From assembly GCA_019114925.1 (NCBI GenBank), contig DXEO01000015.1, positions 1 through 8,966 of the forward strand: a stretch of 8,966 nt of DNA, read 5' to 3'. The position numbers and the translations under genes were made by a program. The stretch comes from Candidatus Corynebacterium faecipullorum (GTDB taxonomy: Bacteria; Actinomycetota; Actinomycetes; Mycobacteriales; Mycobacteriaceae). Numbering within the stretch: the first letter of the stretch is position 1; every line of letters begins with the position of its first letter. This document shows positions 1-7,008 of the stretch, one piece after another. The notes below the pieces were generated by a model. That model saw only the letters and a program-made list of their open reading frames with translations. It ran no database searches and had not been told where the DNA came from.

Positions 1-11
1 AGCAGATTAGT

Positions 12-16
12 GGAGG
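12..16 (+). promoter_or_regulatory. Shine-Dalgarno site deciding the helicase start
   Basis: GGAGG is followed by a 5-nt spacer and GTG at 22. It favours this start over the in-frame GTG at 10, whose own codon runs into the motif. The helicase promoter lies outside the window. Confidence 0.7.
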
Positions 17-21
17 CAAGC

Positions 22-2394
22 GTGAGTGAGAACCCTCTGGGTGAGGAGCTCGTCGAGCACCTTGTTGAGCGTTTCCCCGAGTCTGATCTAACACACTCCA
101 CCACCCTGCCCGCCCAGCCAGCGAGCTATGCCGAGTGGCCGGAGTGGGTCCTGCCGGAGTTGCGGGCGGCGTTGGAGGAGCAAGGTGTGGCCAAGCTCTA
201 TGCCCACCAGGTCGCCGTGGCACAGGCCGCGTGGGAGGGACGCGACGTGGTGGTCTCCACCGGCACGAGTTCCGGAAAGTCGCTGGGCTATCGTCTACCC
301 ATCCTGTCCCGCCTGGCGCAGGACCCGACCGCGTGCGCGCTCTACATCACGCCGACGAAGGCGCTGGGCTCGGACCAGCTGCGCGCGGTACTGGAGCTCA
401 CGCAGGATATAGCCGCGCTTCGCGACGTCCACCCCGCCCCCTACGACGGCGATACCCCCAGCGAAGCGCGCGCCGGCATCCGCGATCAGGCGCGGTTCAT
501 CTTTTCCAACCCGGACATGATTCATTCTTCTCTGCTGGGCGCGCACCAGCGGTGGGCGCGGGTGCTGCGGCACTTGAAGTTCATCGTCATCGATGAGGCG
601 CATGCCTACCGCGGGGTTTTCGGCGCGAACGTGGCACTGGTGGTGCGGCGTTTGCTGCGGCTGTGCGAGCACTATGGCTCGCGGCCGGCGGTGATTGCGG
701 CTTCGGCGACCATGCGGGATCCCGCCCGGCATGCCGCGCGGCTGACGGGGCGCGAGTTTCTCCCTGTAACCGAGGATGGCGCGCCGACGGGCGCGCGGAC
801 GGTAGCACTGTGGGAGCCGGGCTTCATGGAAGGCATCGAAGGGCAGAACGGTGCTCCTGTGCGCCGCGCCGCCACAACGGAGGCGGCCTGGATGATGGCC
901 GCGCTCGTGGCGCAGGGCGCGCGGACGTTGACTTTTGTGCGCTCGCGGCGCGCGGCGGAAACCACGGCGCTGCGGGCAGCGGAAGAACTCTCCGGAAGGC
1001 TGGGCCGGCCGGATTTTGCGCGCCGGATTGCGGCTTACCGCGCGGGGTATTTGGCCGAGGACCGCCGCGCGCTGGAACAGGCGCTGGATGATGGCTCCTT
1101 GCTCGGCGTGGCCACCACCTCGGCTTTGGAGCTGGGCATCGACGTCGGCGGGCTGGATGCCGTGGTCACCGCCGGGTTCCCGGGTACCGTCGCTAGCTTC
1201 TGGCAGCAGGCCGGGCGCGCGGGCCGCCGCGGTCAGGGCTCGCTGGTGGTCCTGGTGGCCCGCGATGAACCGATGGACACCTACCTGGTTCACCACCCGG
1301 AGGCACTTCTAGGCCGTCCGGTGGAGGCCAGCGTGTTCAACCCCGCCAACCCATATATCCTGGCCGGGCACGTCTACTGCGCGGCGGTAGAAAAACCGCT
1401 CAGCGACGCCGACGTGGCCGCCTTCCACGCCGAAGACGTGGTTTACGACCTAGCTCAGCAGGGCTTGCTGCGCCGGCGCCCGCGAGGCTGGTTCGCCGCT
1501 CCCCTGCCTGCCGGCTCCAGCGAGCTCACCCCGGAGACCGCGCACACCGCCCTCTCGCTGCGCGGTGGTTCGGGCGAGGAGGTCATGATTGTGGATTCCT
1601 CCGATGGCCGCCTGCTCGGCACCATTGATTCCGCCCGCGCGGTAAGCCAGGTGCATCCCGGCGCGGTGTACCTGCACCGTGGTGAGAGCTTTGTCATCGA
1701 GGAACTTCACCTCGGCGGAACTGGTGGCGCAGCTCCCACCGAGCCGGGCGTGGCACTCGCCGTACCGAAGACGCCGGACTACACCACGCAGCCGAAGTCC
1801 ATGACGGACATCCGCATCCTGCGCGAGGCCGATGACCTGGTGAACTACGCCCCCGGCCTGTGGGTGGCCAGCCTGGAGGTTGAGGTGACCGATAAGGTCA
1901 CCGGCTACCAGGTACGGCTTCCCGATGGCTCCGTGGGCGAGGACATCCCCCTTGACCTGCCGGAGCAGCGCCTGGTGACCCGGGCGGTGGCCTACACCAT
2001 CGATCCGCTGGCACTCGCAGCGATGGGAGTCACCGCCGGGCGCACCCCAGGCACCCTCCATGCGGCCGAGCACGCCGCCATTGGGTTGCTGCCGCTCATT
2101 GCCACCTGCGACCGCTGGGACATTGGCGGCGTGTCCACCGCACAGCACGCCGATACGGGCTTGCCCACGGTCTTCGTCTACGACGGCCACCCCGGCGGCG
2201 CCGGCTTCGCCGAGGAAGGTTTCCGGCGCTTCCCCGAGTGGATCAAGGCCACTTTCGAGGCCGTGCGCTCCTGCCCCTGCGAATCCGGCTGCCCATCGTG
2301 CGTGCAGTCCCCCAAGTGCGGCAACGGCAATAACCCTCTGGACAAGGCAGGCGCTGTGGCACTGCTCGGCGCGCTGGTCACCATGACCTCTTAG
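22..2394 (+). CDS. DEAH-box superfamily 2 DNA helicase with C-terminal DUF1998 cysteine cluster (SftH/Hrq1/MrfA-like)
   Basis: Predicted 3'-5' DNA translocase/helicase of 790 aa acting in the cytoplasm, probably in DNA repair. Visible motifs: Q-like KLYAHQ (about 58-63), Walker A GTSSGKS (81-87), TPTKAL (110-115), DEAH (191-194), SAT (228-230), TSALELGID (motif V) and QQAGRAGRRG (motif VI, about 395-404). The C-terminus carries a cysteine cluster (C751, C753, C757, C760, C766), as in the DUF1998 domain of mycobacterial SftH and Bacillus MrfA, where such cysteines are known or thought to bind metal. Actinobacterial members of this clade are catalogued as a 'helicase/secretion neighbourhood' helicase because they sit beside tad genes, as here. 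Start: GTG at 22 has GGAGG (12-16) five bases upstream; an in-frame GTG at 10 would add four residues but overlaps that ribosome site. The stop overlaps the convergent pseudopilin gene by 4 nt. Full length; function in this organism is inferred. Confidence 0.93.
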   Translation: MSENPLGEELVEHLVERFPESDLTHSTTLPAQPASYAEWPEWVLPELRAALEEQGVAKLYAHQVAVAQAAWEGRDVVVSTGTSSGKSLGYRLPILSRLAQDPTACALYITPTKALGSDQLRAVLELTQDIAALRDVHPAPYDGDTPSEARAGIRDQARFIFSNPDMIHSSLLGAHQRWARVLRHLKFIVIDEAHAYRGVFGANVALVVRRLLRLCEHYGSRPAVIAASATMRDPARHAARLTGREFLPVTEDGAPTGARTVALWEPGFMEGIEGQNGAPVRRAATTEAAWMMAALVAQGARTLTFVRSRRAAETTALRAAEELSGRLGRPDFARRIAAYRAGYLAEDRRALEQALDDGSLLGVATTSALELGIDVGGLDAVVTAGFPGTVASFWQQAGRAGRRGQGSLVVLVARDEPMDTYLVHHPEALLGRPVEASVFNPANPYILAGHVYCAAVEKPLSDADVAAFHAEDVVYDLAQQGLLRRRPRGWFAAPLPAGSSELTPETAHTALSLRGGSGEEVMIVDSSDGRLLGTIDSARAVSQVHPGAVYLHRGESFVIEELHLGGTGGAAPTEPGVALAVPKTPDYTTQPKSMTDIRILREADDLVNYAPGLWVASLEVEVTDKVTGYQVRLPDGSVGEDIPLDLPEQRLVTRAVAYTIDPLALAAMGVTAGRTPGTLHAAEHAAIGLLPLIATCDRWDIGGVSTAQHADTGLPTVFVYDGHPGGAGFAEEGFRRFPEWIKATFEAVRSCPCESGCPSCVQSPKCGNGNNPLDKAGAVALLGALVTMTS

Positions 2395-2735
2395 ACCGGA
2401 CCGGCACGGGCAATGGCGCTGCGCCCGCGCAGCTGGGCGGTGACCTCAACGTCGCGCCCATCGATGACGCAGGAGCCGAGTTCCGCACCGTTGAGCACGG
2501 CAATCTCTTCAGCCTTCGTGCAGGCGTCCCTGCCCTTGGCTACCTCCCACGCCCCGGCCACGGCGGCAAGGTCCGCCGCCACCTGGGCTTCGTGCCGCGC
2601 CACAACGAACGACGCAACCGCTGCGACCGCCAGCAACAAAGAAGCCACTGCGGCGATGATCCCGGCGGTGACAACGGTGGCATAGCCCTCCTCCCCCGCC
2701 AGGATCCTTCCCCAGCTGCGCCGATGACGACTCAT
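2391..2735 (-). CDS. Atypical TadE-like pseudopilin (Rv3654c family)
   Basis: 114-aa small membrane or secreted protein, last gene of the tad operon. A basic N-terminus (residues 1-10) leads into EEGYATVVTAG at 15-25 and a hydrophobic segment at about 19-46. This resembles a type IV prepilin leader cut after G17, but the usual Glu at +5 is Val22. The C-terminal part has two cysteines, C72 and C89, that could form a disulfide outside the membrane. It matches the 'helicase/secretion neighbourhood TadE-like' family. The ATG overlaps the upstream tadE stop as ATGA (2732-2735), so translation is probably coupled; no strong ribosome site of its own is seen. Its stop overlaps the helicase stop. The M. 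tuberculosis homologue Rv3654c has been reported as secreted and affecting macrophage apoptosis; whether that applies here is unknown. A TadG-like minor pilin role is another possibility. Confidence 0.85.
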   Translation of the reverse strand: MSRHRRSWGRILAGEEGYATVVTAGIIAAVASLLLAVAAVASFVVARHEAQVAADLAAVAGAWEVAKGRDACTKAEEIAVLNGAELGSCVIDGRDVEVTAQLRGRSAIARAGPV

Positions 2736-3055
2736 GGCTGCGATCCCGCGTTCCCACCTGCTGCCATCTCCGCGGGAAAGACCGCCTGCGCGCGCATGGC
2801 GCCCAGCGGTGTCGGCACGGCGGCCTCAGCGGTCATAAGCCCGGAGCCTTCGCTCACGGTCACCGTCACTCCATCGCGCTGAAAGTCCACGCCGATGGCA
2901 GCGGAGCGAGCAGCAGCGCCCGCGGCGTCAACGGCAGCGAGGTGGGCCGACAACGTGGCGATGCCACCCACGATTCCCGCGGCAACGATGACGAGTGCGG
3001 ACAGCGACAGAGCCGCCTCGATGGTGACGGAGCCGGCGTCATCCAGCGCGCGCAT
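2732..3055 (-). CDS. tadE: TadE-family pseudopilin (Rv3655c-like)
   Basis: 107-aa predicted minor pilin or pseudopilin of the Tad system. The short N-terminus ends in DDAGSVTIEAALSL: cleavage after G8 would put Glu13 at +5, the hallmark of prepilin-peptidase substrates. One membrane segment follows (about 14-36), then a small Ala-rich domain with a beta-like stretch (VTVTV, 63-67). TadE proteins are thought to help assemble or anchor the Flp pilus. The ATG shares one base with the stop of the upstream pilin gene (TAATG), and the stop overlaps the next start as ATGA, so the gene sits inside a translationally coupled string. The length is usual for the actinobacterial version and shorter than proteobacterial TadE. 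Confidence 0.87.
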   Translation of the reverse strand: MRALDDAGSVTIEAALSLSALVIVAAGIVGGIATLSAHLAAVDAAGAAARSAAIGVDFQRDGVTVTVSEGSGLMTAEAAVPTPLGAMRAQAVFPAEMAAGGNAGSQP

Positions 3056-3243
3056 TAGCCTGGGGTGTTGGACAGGGCGTCGGTGATGATGGACGTAATG
3101 GCGCTGGTGACTTCGCCACCATTGACCACGGCATAGAGCACCGCGGCGAGCGCTGCGGCCGCGAGCGAACCCATGGCATATTCAATCGTGGACATACCAT
3201 CATCATTAGCTAATAGTGACTGGTAGTTTACCTTTTTCTGCAT
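3055..3243 (-). CDS. Flp-type major pilin precursor (DUF4244, Rv3656c-like)
   Basis: 62-aa pilin precursor. A basic/polar leader (residues 1-16) ends in DDG, followed by MSTIEYAMG. Cleavage between G16 and M17 leaves Glu21 at +5 and Tyr22 at +6, the G/xxxxEY signature of Flp pilins. A single hydrophobic helix (about 24-42) and a short polar tail (43-62) complete it. It is the likely polymerising subunit of the pilus driven by the TadA/B/C machine encoded upstream. It is the only gene in the operon preceded by a sizeable gap (69 nt), perhaps giving separate control or stability to the mRNA of an abundant subunit. AGG lies six bases before the ATG. The stop overlaps the tadE start (TAATG). No prepilin peptidase gene lies in the window. 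Confidence 0.9.
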   Translation of the reverse strand: MQKKVNYQSLLANDDGMSTIEYAMGSLAAAALAAVLYAVVNGGEVTSAITSIITDALSNTPG

Positions 3244-3312
3244 GATGTACCTAGCTTTCTTTGCCTGTGTTTGTGTCGGTTGTGCGTTCTGAAAATGGTT
3301 GATTGTTCTGAC
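3244..3312 (-). other. Only true gap inside the tad operon, upstream of the pilin gene
   Basis: 69 nt between the tadC stop and the pilin ATG. It is less GC-rich than its surroundings. I see no convincing intrinsic terminator and no near-consensus promoter; AGG six bases before the ATG is the likely ribosome site. It may be an mRNA processing point or a secondary promoter for the pilin genes. Confidence 0.45.
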
Positions 3313-3870
3313 TTAGAAGAGTTGCTGGCCCAAGCTGATGAGGACAGGTATCAACCCAAGGACCAGGAATGCGGGAAGGAAACACACTGCCAGCGGTGCT
3401 GCGATGAACACACCAGCGCGCTCCGCCCGCGCGGTAGCTTGTGCCGAGGCTTCGGCACGCAGCTGCGCCACCAACCGGTGGCACCCAGTTGCCATGGCTG
3501 CGCCCGATTCGCCGGACAGCTGTGTAAGCCGCACCAGTTCTTCCAAATGCGGCTGGCTGGCCAGCGCCGACCATGCCGTACTCATGGGAACCCCCACCCC
3601 GATGAGAGCGGCCGCCTCCGACCACTGCGGCGAAGCTTCAGCGACAGCTAGCACGGCACTGCGCGTGGAGAGACCGGCCTCCAAGCACGCGGCGAAGAGC
3701 TCCAGGTCGCTGGCGGCATCGAGCGGACTATAGACCGTTTCGGGACCATCGCGCGGCGTCTTCGGGCGCGGTGTGCGTGAGCCTGACTGGGCTATTCGTC
3801 CAGACGGTGCACCAGAAGTAACAGCGAGTGCTGCAGCCATGAATGCAGCGGAAATATACGTCAAGACCAT
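3313..3870 (-). CDS. tadC: Type II secretion F-domain platform protein TadC
   Basis: 185-aa inner-membrane platform protein, partner of TadB. An N-terminal membrane helix (about 3-20) is followed by a Pro/Arg-rich linker (about 30-48). Then comes a T2SSF-type helical domain (about 52-150, starting DLELFAACLEAG, with RLTQLSGESG near 114-123), and a C-terminal hydrophobic segment (about 153-180). The size is close to mycobacterial Rv3657c and smaller than proteobacterial TadC. Start: ATG at 3870 overlaps the tadB stop by one base (TGATG), with a GGAAGG stretch about ten bases upstream. The frame stays open back to 4035, but that stretch lies entirely inside tadB and reads as arginine-rich shadow sequence, so I did not include it. 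Confidence 0.86.
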   Translation of the reverse strand: MVLTYISAAFMAAALAVTSGAPSGRIAQSGSRTPRPKTPRDGPETVYSPLDAASDLELFAACLEAGLSTRSAVLAVAEASPQWSEAAALIGVGVPMSTAWSALASQPHLEELVRLTQLSGESGAAMATGCHRLVAQLRAEASAQATARAERAGVFIAAPLAVCFLPAFLVLGLIPVLISLGQQLF

Positions 3871-4619
3871 CACTGCGCCGCCTTCCGCAGAATGAGGCGC
3901 GACCAGGCGAATCCGGCGCAGACGAGGGCCACGCCGACGTCGAGAAGCACGCCCCCTAAGCCACCGCCAAGCAAGAACCCCAAGGAATCCGCACCCATCG
4001 CCCCACCCATAAGGATGCCCGCCAGTGGCAGGCACGCCAGGATAACCGCGGTGGCCTGTGGCCCTTGTAAGGAGGCGGCGGTCTCACCTGCGTGACGGCG
4101 CGCGGTATCCAGTTGGCTTTGAGCCTGCTCGATGAGGTTCGCCAACGCCACGCCATGGCGCCCCGAGAGCGTGAGCAGCGCTGCATAGCGCGCAACCTCC
4201 GGAGCCGTGAGAGCAACCGCGGGTGTTCCTCCTTGTGTTGCGAGACCCGCAGCCGTACTCAACGCGGAGCGGAGGTTCTCCGGGGTGGAGTCAGGAAGGG
4301 CGTCGGCGCCCCGGCGAAGCGCGCCCTCCGTTGTCGATCCCGCCCGCAGCTCAGCGGCAACAGAACCGTAGTAGGAAGCGAGGGCCTCCGCGCCACGGCG
4401 CTCGCGTCTGGAGGCTGCCAGGTCATTGGCAAACCACAGCGCACAGGCCACAATGCAACCCACCGCCACCACAACAGTGGGCCTGCCGAAGAAGACACAA
4501 CACCCGACCCCGAGGAAGACAGCCCCGGGTGCCAGCGAGCGAAGCTTCGGCGATTCCAGCCGTGTTACCGAAGCAGGCTGCGAGAGCAAACACGCCGCCG
4601 CGAGGAATAGCCACATCAT
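3870..4619 (-). CDS. tadB: Type II secretion F-domain platform protein TadB
   Basis: 249-aa inner-membrane protein that with TadC forms the platform on which TadA acts. An N-terminal helix (2-13) and a hydrophobic block (about 30-65, one or two helices) precede the cytoplasmic T2SSF domain (about 80-180). Recognisable parts include YYGSVAAELRAG (83-94) and YAALLTLSGRHGVALANLI (145-163). Two C-terminal membrane segments follow (about 189-240). Start: two adjacent ATG codons (4619 and 4616) overlap the tadA stop. ATG 4619 gives the ATGA overlap and has a G-rich site, GGGGGTGG, just upstream. The in-frame extension to 4685 lies within tadA and is unlikely. That G-rich site matches the C-rich loops of the 6C RNA encoded upstream of this operon (see findings). 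Confidence 0.87.
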   Translation of the reverse strand: MMWLFLAAACLLSQPASVTRLESPKLRSLAPGAVFLGVGCCVFFGRPTVVVAVGCIVACALWFANDLAASRRERRGAEALASYYGSVAAELRAGSTTEGALRRGADALPDSTPENLRSALSTAAGLATQGGTPAVALTAPEVARYAALLTLSGRHGVALANLIEQAQSQLDTARRHAGETAASLQGPQATAVILACLPLAGILMGGAMGADSLGFLLGGGLGGVLLDVGVALVCAGFAWSRLILRKAAQ

Positions 4620-5752
4620 GGTTCCACCCCCAGCCGCGAGCACAGCTGCGCAAACCCGGGAAGCGGACCGTCTTCGGCCGTCCACACCAGCTGAGGCGTA
4701 ACCGGGTTTCCCTCCAGCACGCCAAGGTGCGCGAGACGCCGGCCCTGCGGTGTGCGCTCCATTCCGAGGACCACGTGCACTGCGGCCGCTAGCTGTGAAT
4801 GCAGCGCTACGCGGTCGAGCCCGCCGAGAGCTGCAAGGGCCTCCATGCGGGCGGGGACTTCATCAACAGAGTTGGCATGTACGGTGCCCGCACCACCATC
4901 GTGCCCGGTGTTGAGTGCGGCAAGCAGTTCCACCACCTCCGCGCCGCGGATTTCACCGACCACGATGCGGTCTGGGCGCATGCGCAGCGCTTGGCGGAGC
5001 AGGAGCGACATGGAAATCTCGCCGCGCCCTTCCGCATTCGCCCGGCGCGATACCAAGGTCACCACGTGCGGGTGATTCGGGGAAAGCTCCGGAGTGTCCT
5101 CGATGATGAGCAAGCGTTCGGTGGCGGGCACGCACCCCAGCAAGGCGGCGAGCAACGTCGTTTTGCCTGAGCCCGTCCCTCCCGTAACCAGGAAGGAAGC
5201 CCGCTGCTCAACTACGGCACGCAAGACGTGCTCCAGGCTGGAATCAATGCTGCCATTGCTTATCAGTTCCTCCAGGCTGGTTTGCGCCTGGCGCAGCACA
5301 CGAAGGCTGATGCAGGTTCCGCTTGCCGAAGGAGGCGCAAGCAGCGCGTGGAGCCGGATCCTCGTGCCATCGGGGCGGGTCAGGCGCCCATCGGCAAAAG
5401 GTTGCGCATCATCCAGCCGCACGCCCGCCACCGCAGCCAGTCGGGTCGCCAGCTGGCGCACTTCGGCGTCATCGGCAAAGCCGATATCGCGTGGCTGCAG
5501 GCCCTGCCCGCAATCGACGAAACAGGAATCGGGGCCGTTAACAACGACATCGGTCAGCCCCGGCAGCGAAAGAACCGGCTCCAGCAGCCCCAAGCCCACG
5601 GAATCGTGGCGCAGGCGCTGCAGAAGGTCGAGCACGTCAACGTCACTGATGACACCGGCTTCCTGGCGAATGCGCCGCGCCAAGGCCGGGGCGTCGTGGG
5701 CCAGCTGCGGCTCGGCGGCCACGATGGTGCGCATCGTATCGATCAGGTTCAT
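4616..5752 (-). CDS. tadA: Tad secretion/pilus assembly ATPase TadA (CpaF-like)
   Basis: 378-aa secretion ATPase of the VirB11/GspE superfamily. It hydrolyses ATP on the cytoplasmic face to drive pilin assembly through TadB/TadC. An N-terminal domain (about 1-150, with LTDVVVNGPD near 66-75) precedes the RecA-like domain. Motifs: Walker A GGTGSGKTT (191-199), Asp box IIEDTPE (216-222), Walker B region RIVVGEIR (262-269) and His box ending GTVHANS (289-295). All catalytic residues appear intact. It belongs to the 'helicase/secretion neighbourhood ATPase' family. Start: ATG 5752 overlaps the ssd stop as ATGA and has GGGAGG (5760-5765) seven bases upstream; an upstream in-frame GTG at 5767 overlaps that site and is disfavoured. 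It is shorter than many proteobacterial CpaF proteins because the N-terminal extension is small. Confidence 0.94.
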   Translation of the reverse strand: MNLIDTMRTIVAAEPQLAHDAPALARRIRQEAGVISDVDVLDLLQRLRHDSVGLGLLEPVLSLPGLTDVVVNGPDSCFVDCGQGLQPRDIGFADDAEVRQLATRLAAVAGVRLDDAQPFADGRLTRPDGTRIRLHALLAPPSASGTCISLRVLRQAQTSLEELISNGSIDSSLEHVLRAVVEQRASFLVTGGTGSGKTTLLAALLGCVPATERLLIIEDTPELSPNHPHVVTLVSRRANAEGRGEISMSLLLRQALRMRPDRIVVGEIRGAEVVELLAALNTGHDGGAGTVHANSVDEVPARMEALAALGGLDRVALHSQLAAAVHVVLGMERTPQGRRLAHLGVLEGNPVTPQLVWTAEDGPLPGFAQLCSRLGVEP

Positions 5753-6765
5753 GCCATGGCCTCCCACATCTGGCGCGCGGCACGCGCGAGGGCTCGGGGC
5801 AGCTGGCGCGGCAGCCCACTAGTTTCCACCGTGCGGGTCAGACCACGAATCGTCGGCAACTCAGCGATGGGATCTGCATGGGTCACCGTGGCAATATCGC
5901 TGGCGTCCAGACCCGCCCACTGGCGGTTGCGCACGACGACGGAGCACTCCTGCGGCCGAGCACGAAGCTCCGCCACCAGCTGCGCACAGGCAGCGGCCGC
6001 CCGCACCTCTGCAGCAGTCAGCACCACCACATGATCCGCCGCATCGGGGATATCCCACGGCGGGCAGTCCACCACCACGGTCCCCGGATATAAACACGCA
6101 GCTTGCATAATGGCCGCGCGCCGGGCAGCACTCATCTGCACCACCTCTGCACTGGAAGACCTCGCCGCTGAGAGAACCGCGATGCCATCCGGGGTGGCGG
6201 GCAAAGCACGGACAAGATCTGCTGCATCAACCGAACCGGTCCCCGCCGCAAGATCCGGCCACCGCGCGCCGGGCTTGTTCTCAATTCCAGTGAGCAAATC
6301 GAGGCCGCCGGAATACGGGCTCGCATCAACCAGGAGATCCGCGCCTGACTCGCGGGCCAGCGCCACCGCCACGGTCGAGGCACCCAACCCACCAGCGGAG
6401 CCGGTCACCGCCAGGGTTAAACCTGTGGACACGGCGGTCTCCGGAGTGGCGTCTGCAGCTAATGCGCCTAGGAGCTCTTTGGATTGGGCTGGAACGATGA
6501 AAGCGGCAGTCGCACGGCAACAGAGTGCGGCCTCATAATCGATGGGCCCCGGATCCAAGGCTAGGAAATACACCCGCGGATGCCCCGCCACGAGCCGGGC
6601 TGTCAGTGCATCAGCCAAGACGGCATCTGCCTTGGGCAGGTGCCGGGAGAATTCCCGCGGGTCCTCCACGGTGCTCACTTCCGCAGTACTGGCGGCTGCC
6701 GCGGACGCCGCCTCTGCTCGCAGCGTGGAATCCCCAACTGCAATAACTAGGTGAAACGTGCTCAT
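5749..6765 (-). CDS. ssd: CpaE-like/MinD-related septum site determining protein Ssd
   Basis: 338-aa protein, first gene of the tad operon, homologous to Rv3660c (Ssd), whose overproduction in mycobacteria is reported to inhibit septation and cause filamentation. In Tad systems the CpaE position is linked to polar localisation. A receiver-like N-terminal region (about 1-105) is followed by a ParA/MinD-type domain (about 115-300). The nucleotide loop GSAGGLGAST (122-131) keeps the glycines but lacks both lysines of a deviant Walker A motif. LLVDAS (144-149) resembles Walker A' and VVVDCPP (230-236) the Walker B strand. The C-terminus is basic and Arg/Ala-rich. ATG 6765 is the only sensible start: the upstream frame soon meets a stop. 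Its ribosome site is poor (AGG almost touching the ATG), so expression may be low or need another signal. The stop overlaps tadA. Confidence 0.88.
   Translation of the reverse strand: MSTFHLVIAVGDSTLRAEAASAAAASTAEVSTVEDPREFSRHLPKADAVLADALTARLVAGHPRVYFLALDPGPIDYEAALCCRATAAFIVPAQSKELLGALAADATPETAVSTGLTLAVTGSAGGLGASTVAVALARESGADLLVDASPYSGGLDLLTGIENKPGARWPDLAAGTGSVDAADLVRALPATPDGIAVLSAARSSSAEVVQMSAARRAAIMQAACLYPGTVVVDCPPWDIPDAADHVVVLTAAEVRAAAACAQLVAELRARPQECSVVVRNRQWAGLDASDIATVTHADPIAELPTIRGLTRTVETSGLPRQLPRALARAARQMWEAMA
5760..5765 (-). promoter_or_regulatory. Shine-Dalgarno site of tadA
   Basis: On the minus strand GGGAGG is followed by a 7-nt spacer and ATG at 5752. It lies inside the last codons of ssd. 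It chooses ATG 5752 over GTG 5767, so this ATPase has its own strong initiation site in addition to the ATGA overlap. Confidence 0.75.
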
Positions 6766-6957
6766 GCCTAAAGCATGCGCGAGCGGACCAACCGCGCGCT
6801 AGAGCTTCCTCACCACCTGTGGATAACTTCTCCAATGTGGCGTCTTCCGCCCCCGTTTTGCTGACGCTTAAACAAAATTACCGAGGCGAACGTGCCGAAA
6901 ATTCACAGGGAACCTTGACGCCAACAGAAAGCAGAATCCTCAAAACGAATACGCTAG
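6766..6957 (-). promoter_or_regulatory. Leader/promoter region of the ssd-tad operon
   Basis: 192 nt between the 6C terminator and the ssd ATG, the obvious place for the operon promoter. An AT-rich patch (about 6868-6880, TAATTTTGTTTAAG on the minus strand) could hold a -10 element, but I cannot pick a confident -10/-35 pair. It contains one perfect DnaA box (6818-6826). A GAGGA motif near 6805-6809 has no in-frame start after it. No ORF was seen. Confidence 0.4.
6818..6826 (-). promoter_or_regulatory. Perfect consensus DnaA box (TTATCCACA on minus strand)
   Basis: TGTGGATAA on + reads TTATCCACA on the minus strand, an exact match to the bacterial DnaA box. It lies about 50 bp upstream of the ssd ATG, in the presumed promoter or leader of the ssd-tad operon. 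It is a single box with no cluster, so a replication origin is not supported. It could be a DnaA-regulated promoter site or a chance match. Confidence 0.5.
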
Positions 6958-7008
6958 AAAAAGAAAAAGGTGATGGCCCGCGCCTCGGGGGGGTGTGCGC
7001 AGGCCATC
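6958..7008 (-). terminator. Intrinsic terminator of the 6C RNA
   Basis: The second 6C hairpin (7 bp, a 1x1 mismatch, then 4 bp, GC-rich) is followed after a few bases by TTTTTCTTTTT on the minus strand (6968-6958). It should separate 6C transcription from the downstream ssd-tad operon. There is no T-run on the + side, so it is not bidirectional. Confidence 0.85.

Noticed and set aside
295..1296. 333-codon open frame on the minus strand inside the helicase gene
   Set aside because: The helicase frame carries every superfamily 2 motif in order. The antisense frame has low-complexity Arg/Pro/His-rich content typical of high-GC shadow frames.
1450..2190. 246-codon minus-strand frame opposite the helicase C-terminal half
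   Set aside because: No recognisable domain, no ribosome site, and it lies opposite conserved coding sequence.
3871..4035. N-terminal extension of tadC
   Set aside because: It lies wholly within tadB and encodes an Arg/Gly-rich shadow sequence; ATG 3870 gives a TGATG junction typical of this operon.
5094..6034. Long + strand frames (5094-5822 and 5228-6034) opposite tadA and ssd
   Set aside because: Both are antisense to genes with intact motifs, show Ser/Arg/Ala-rich shadow composition, and end arbitrarily inside ssd.
6818..6826. Replication origin
   Set aside because: Only one DnaA box is present and neither dnaA/dnaN genes nor an AT-rich unwinding region is nearby.
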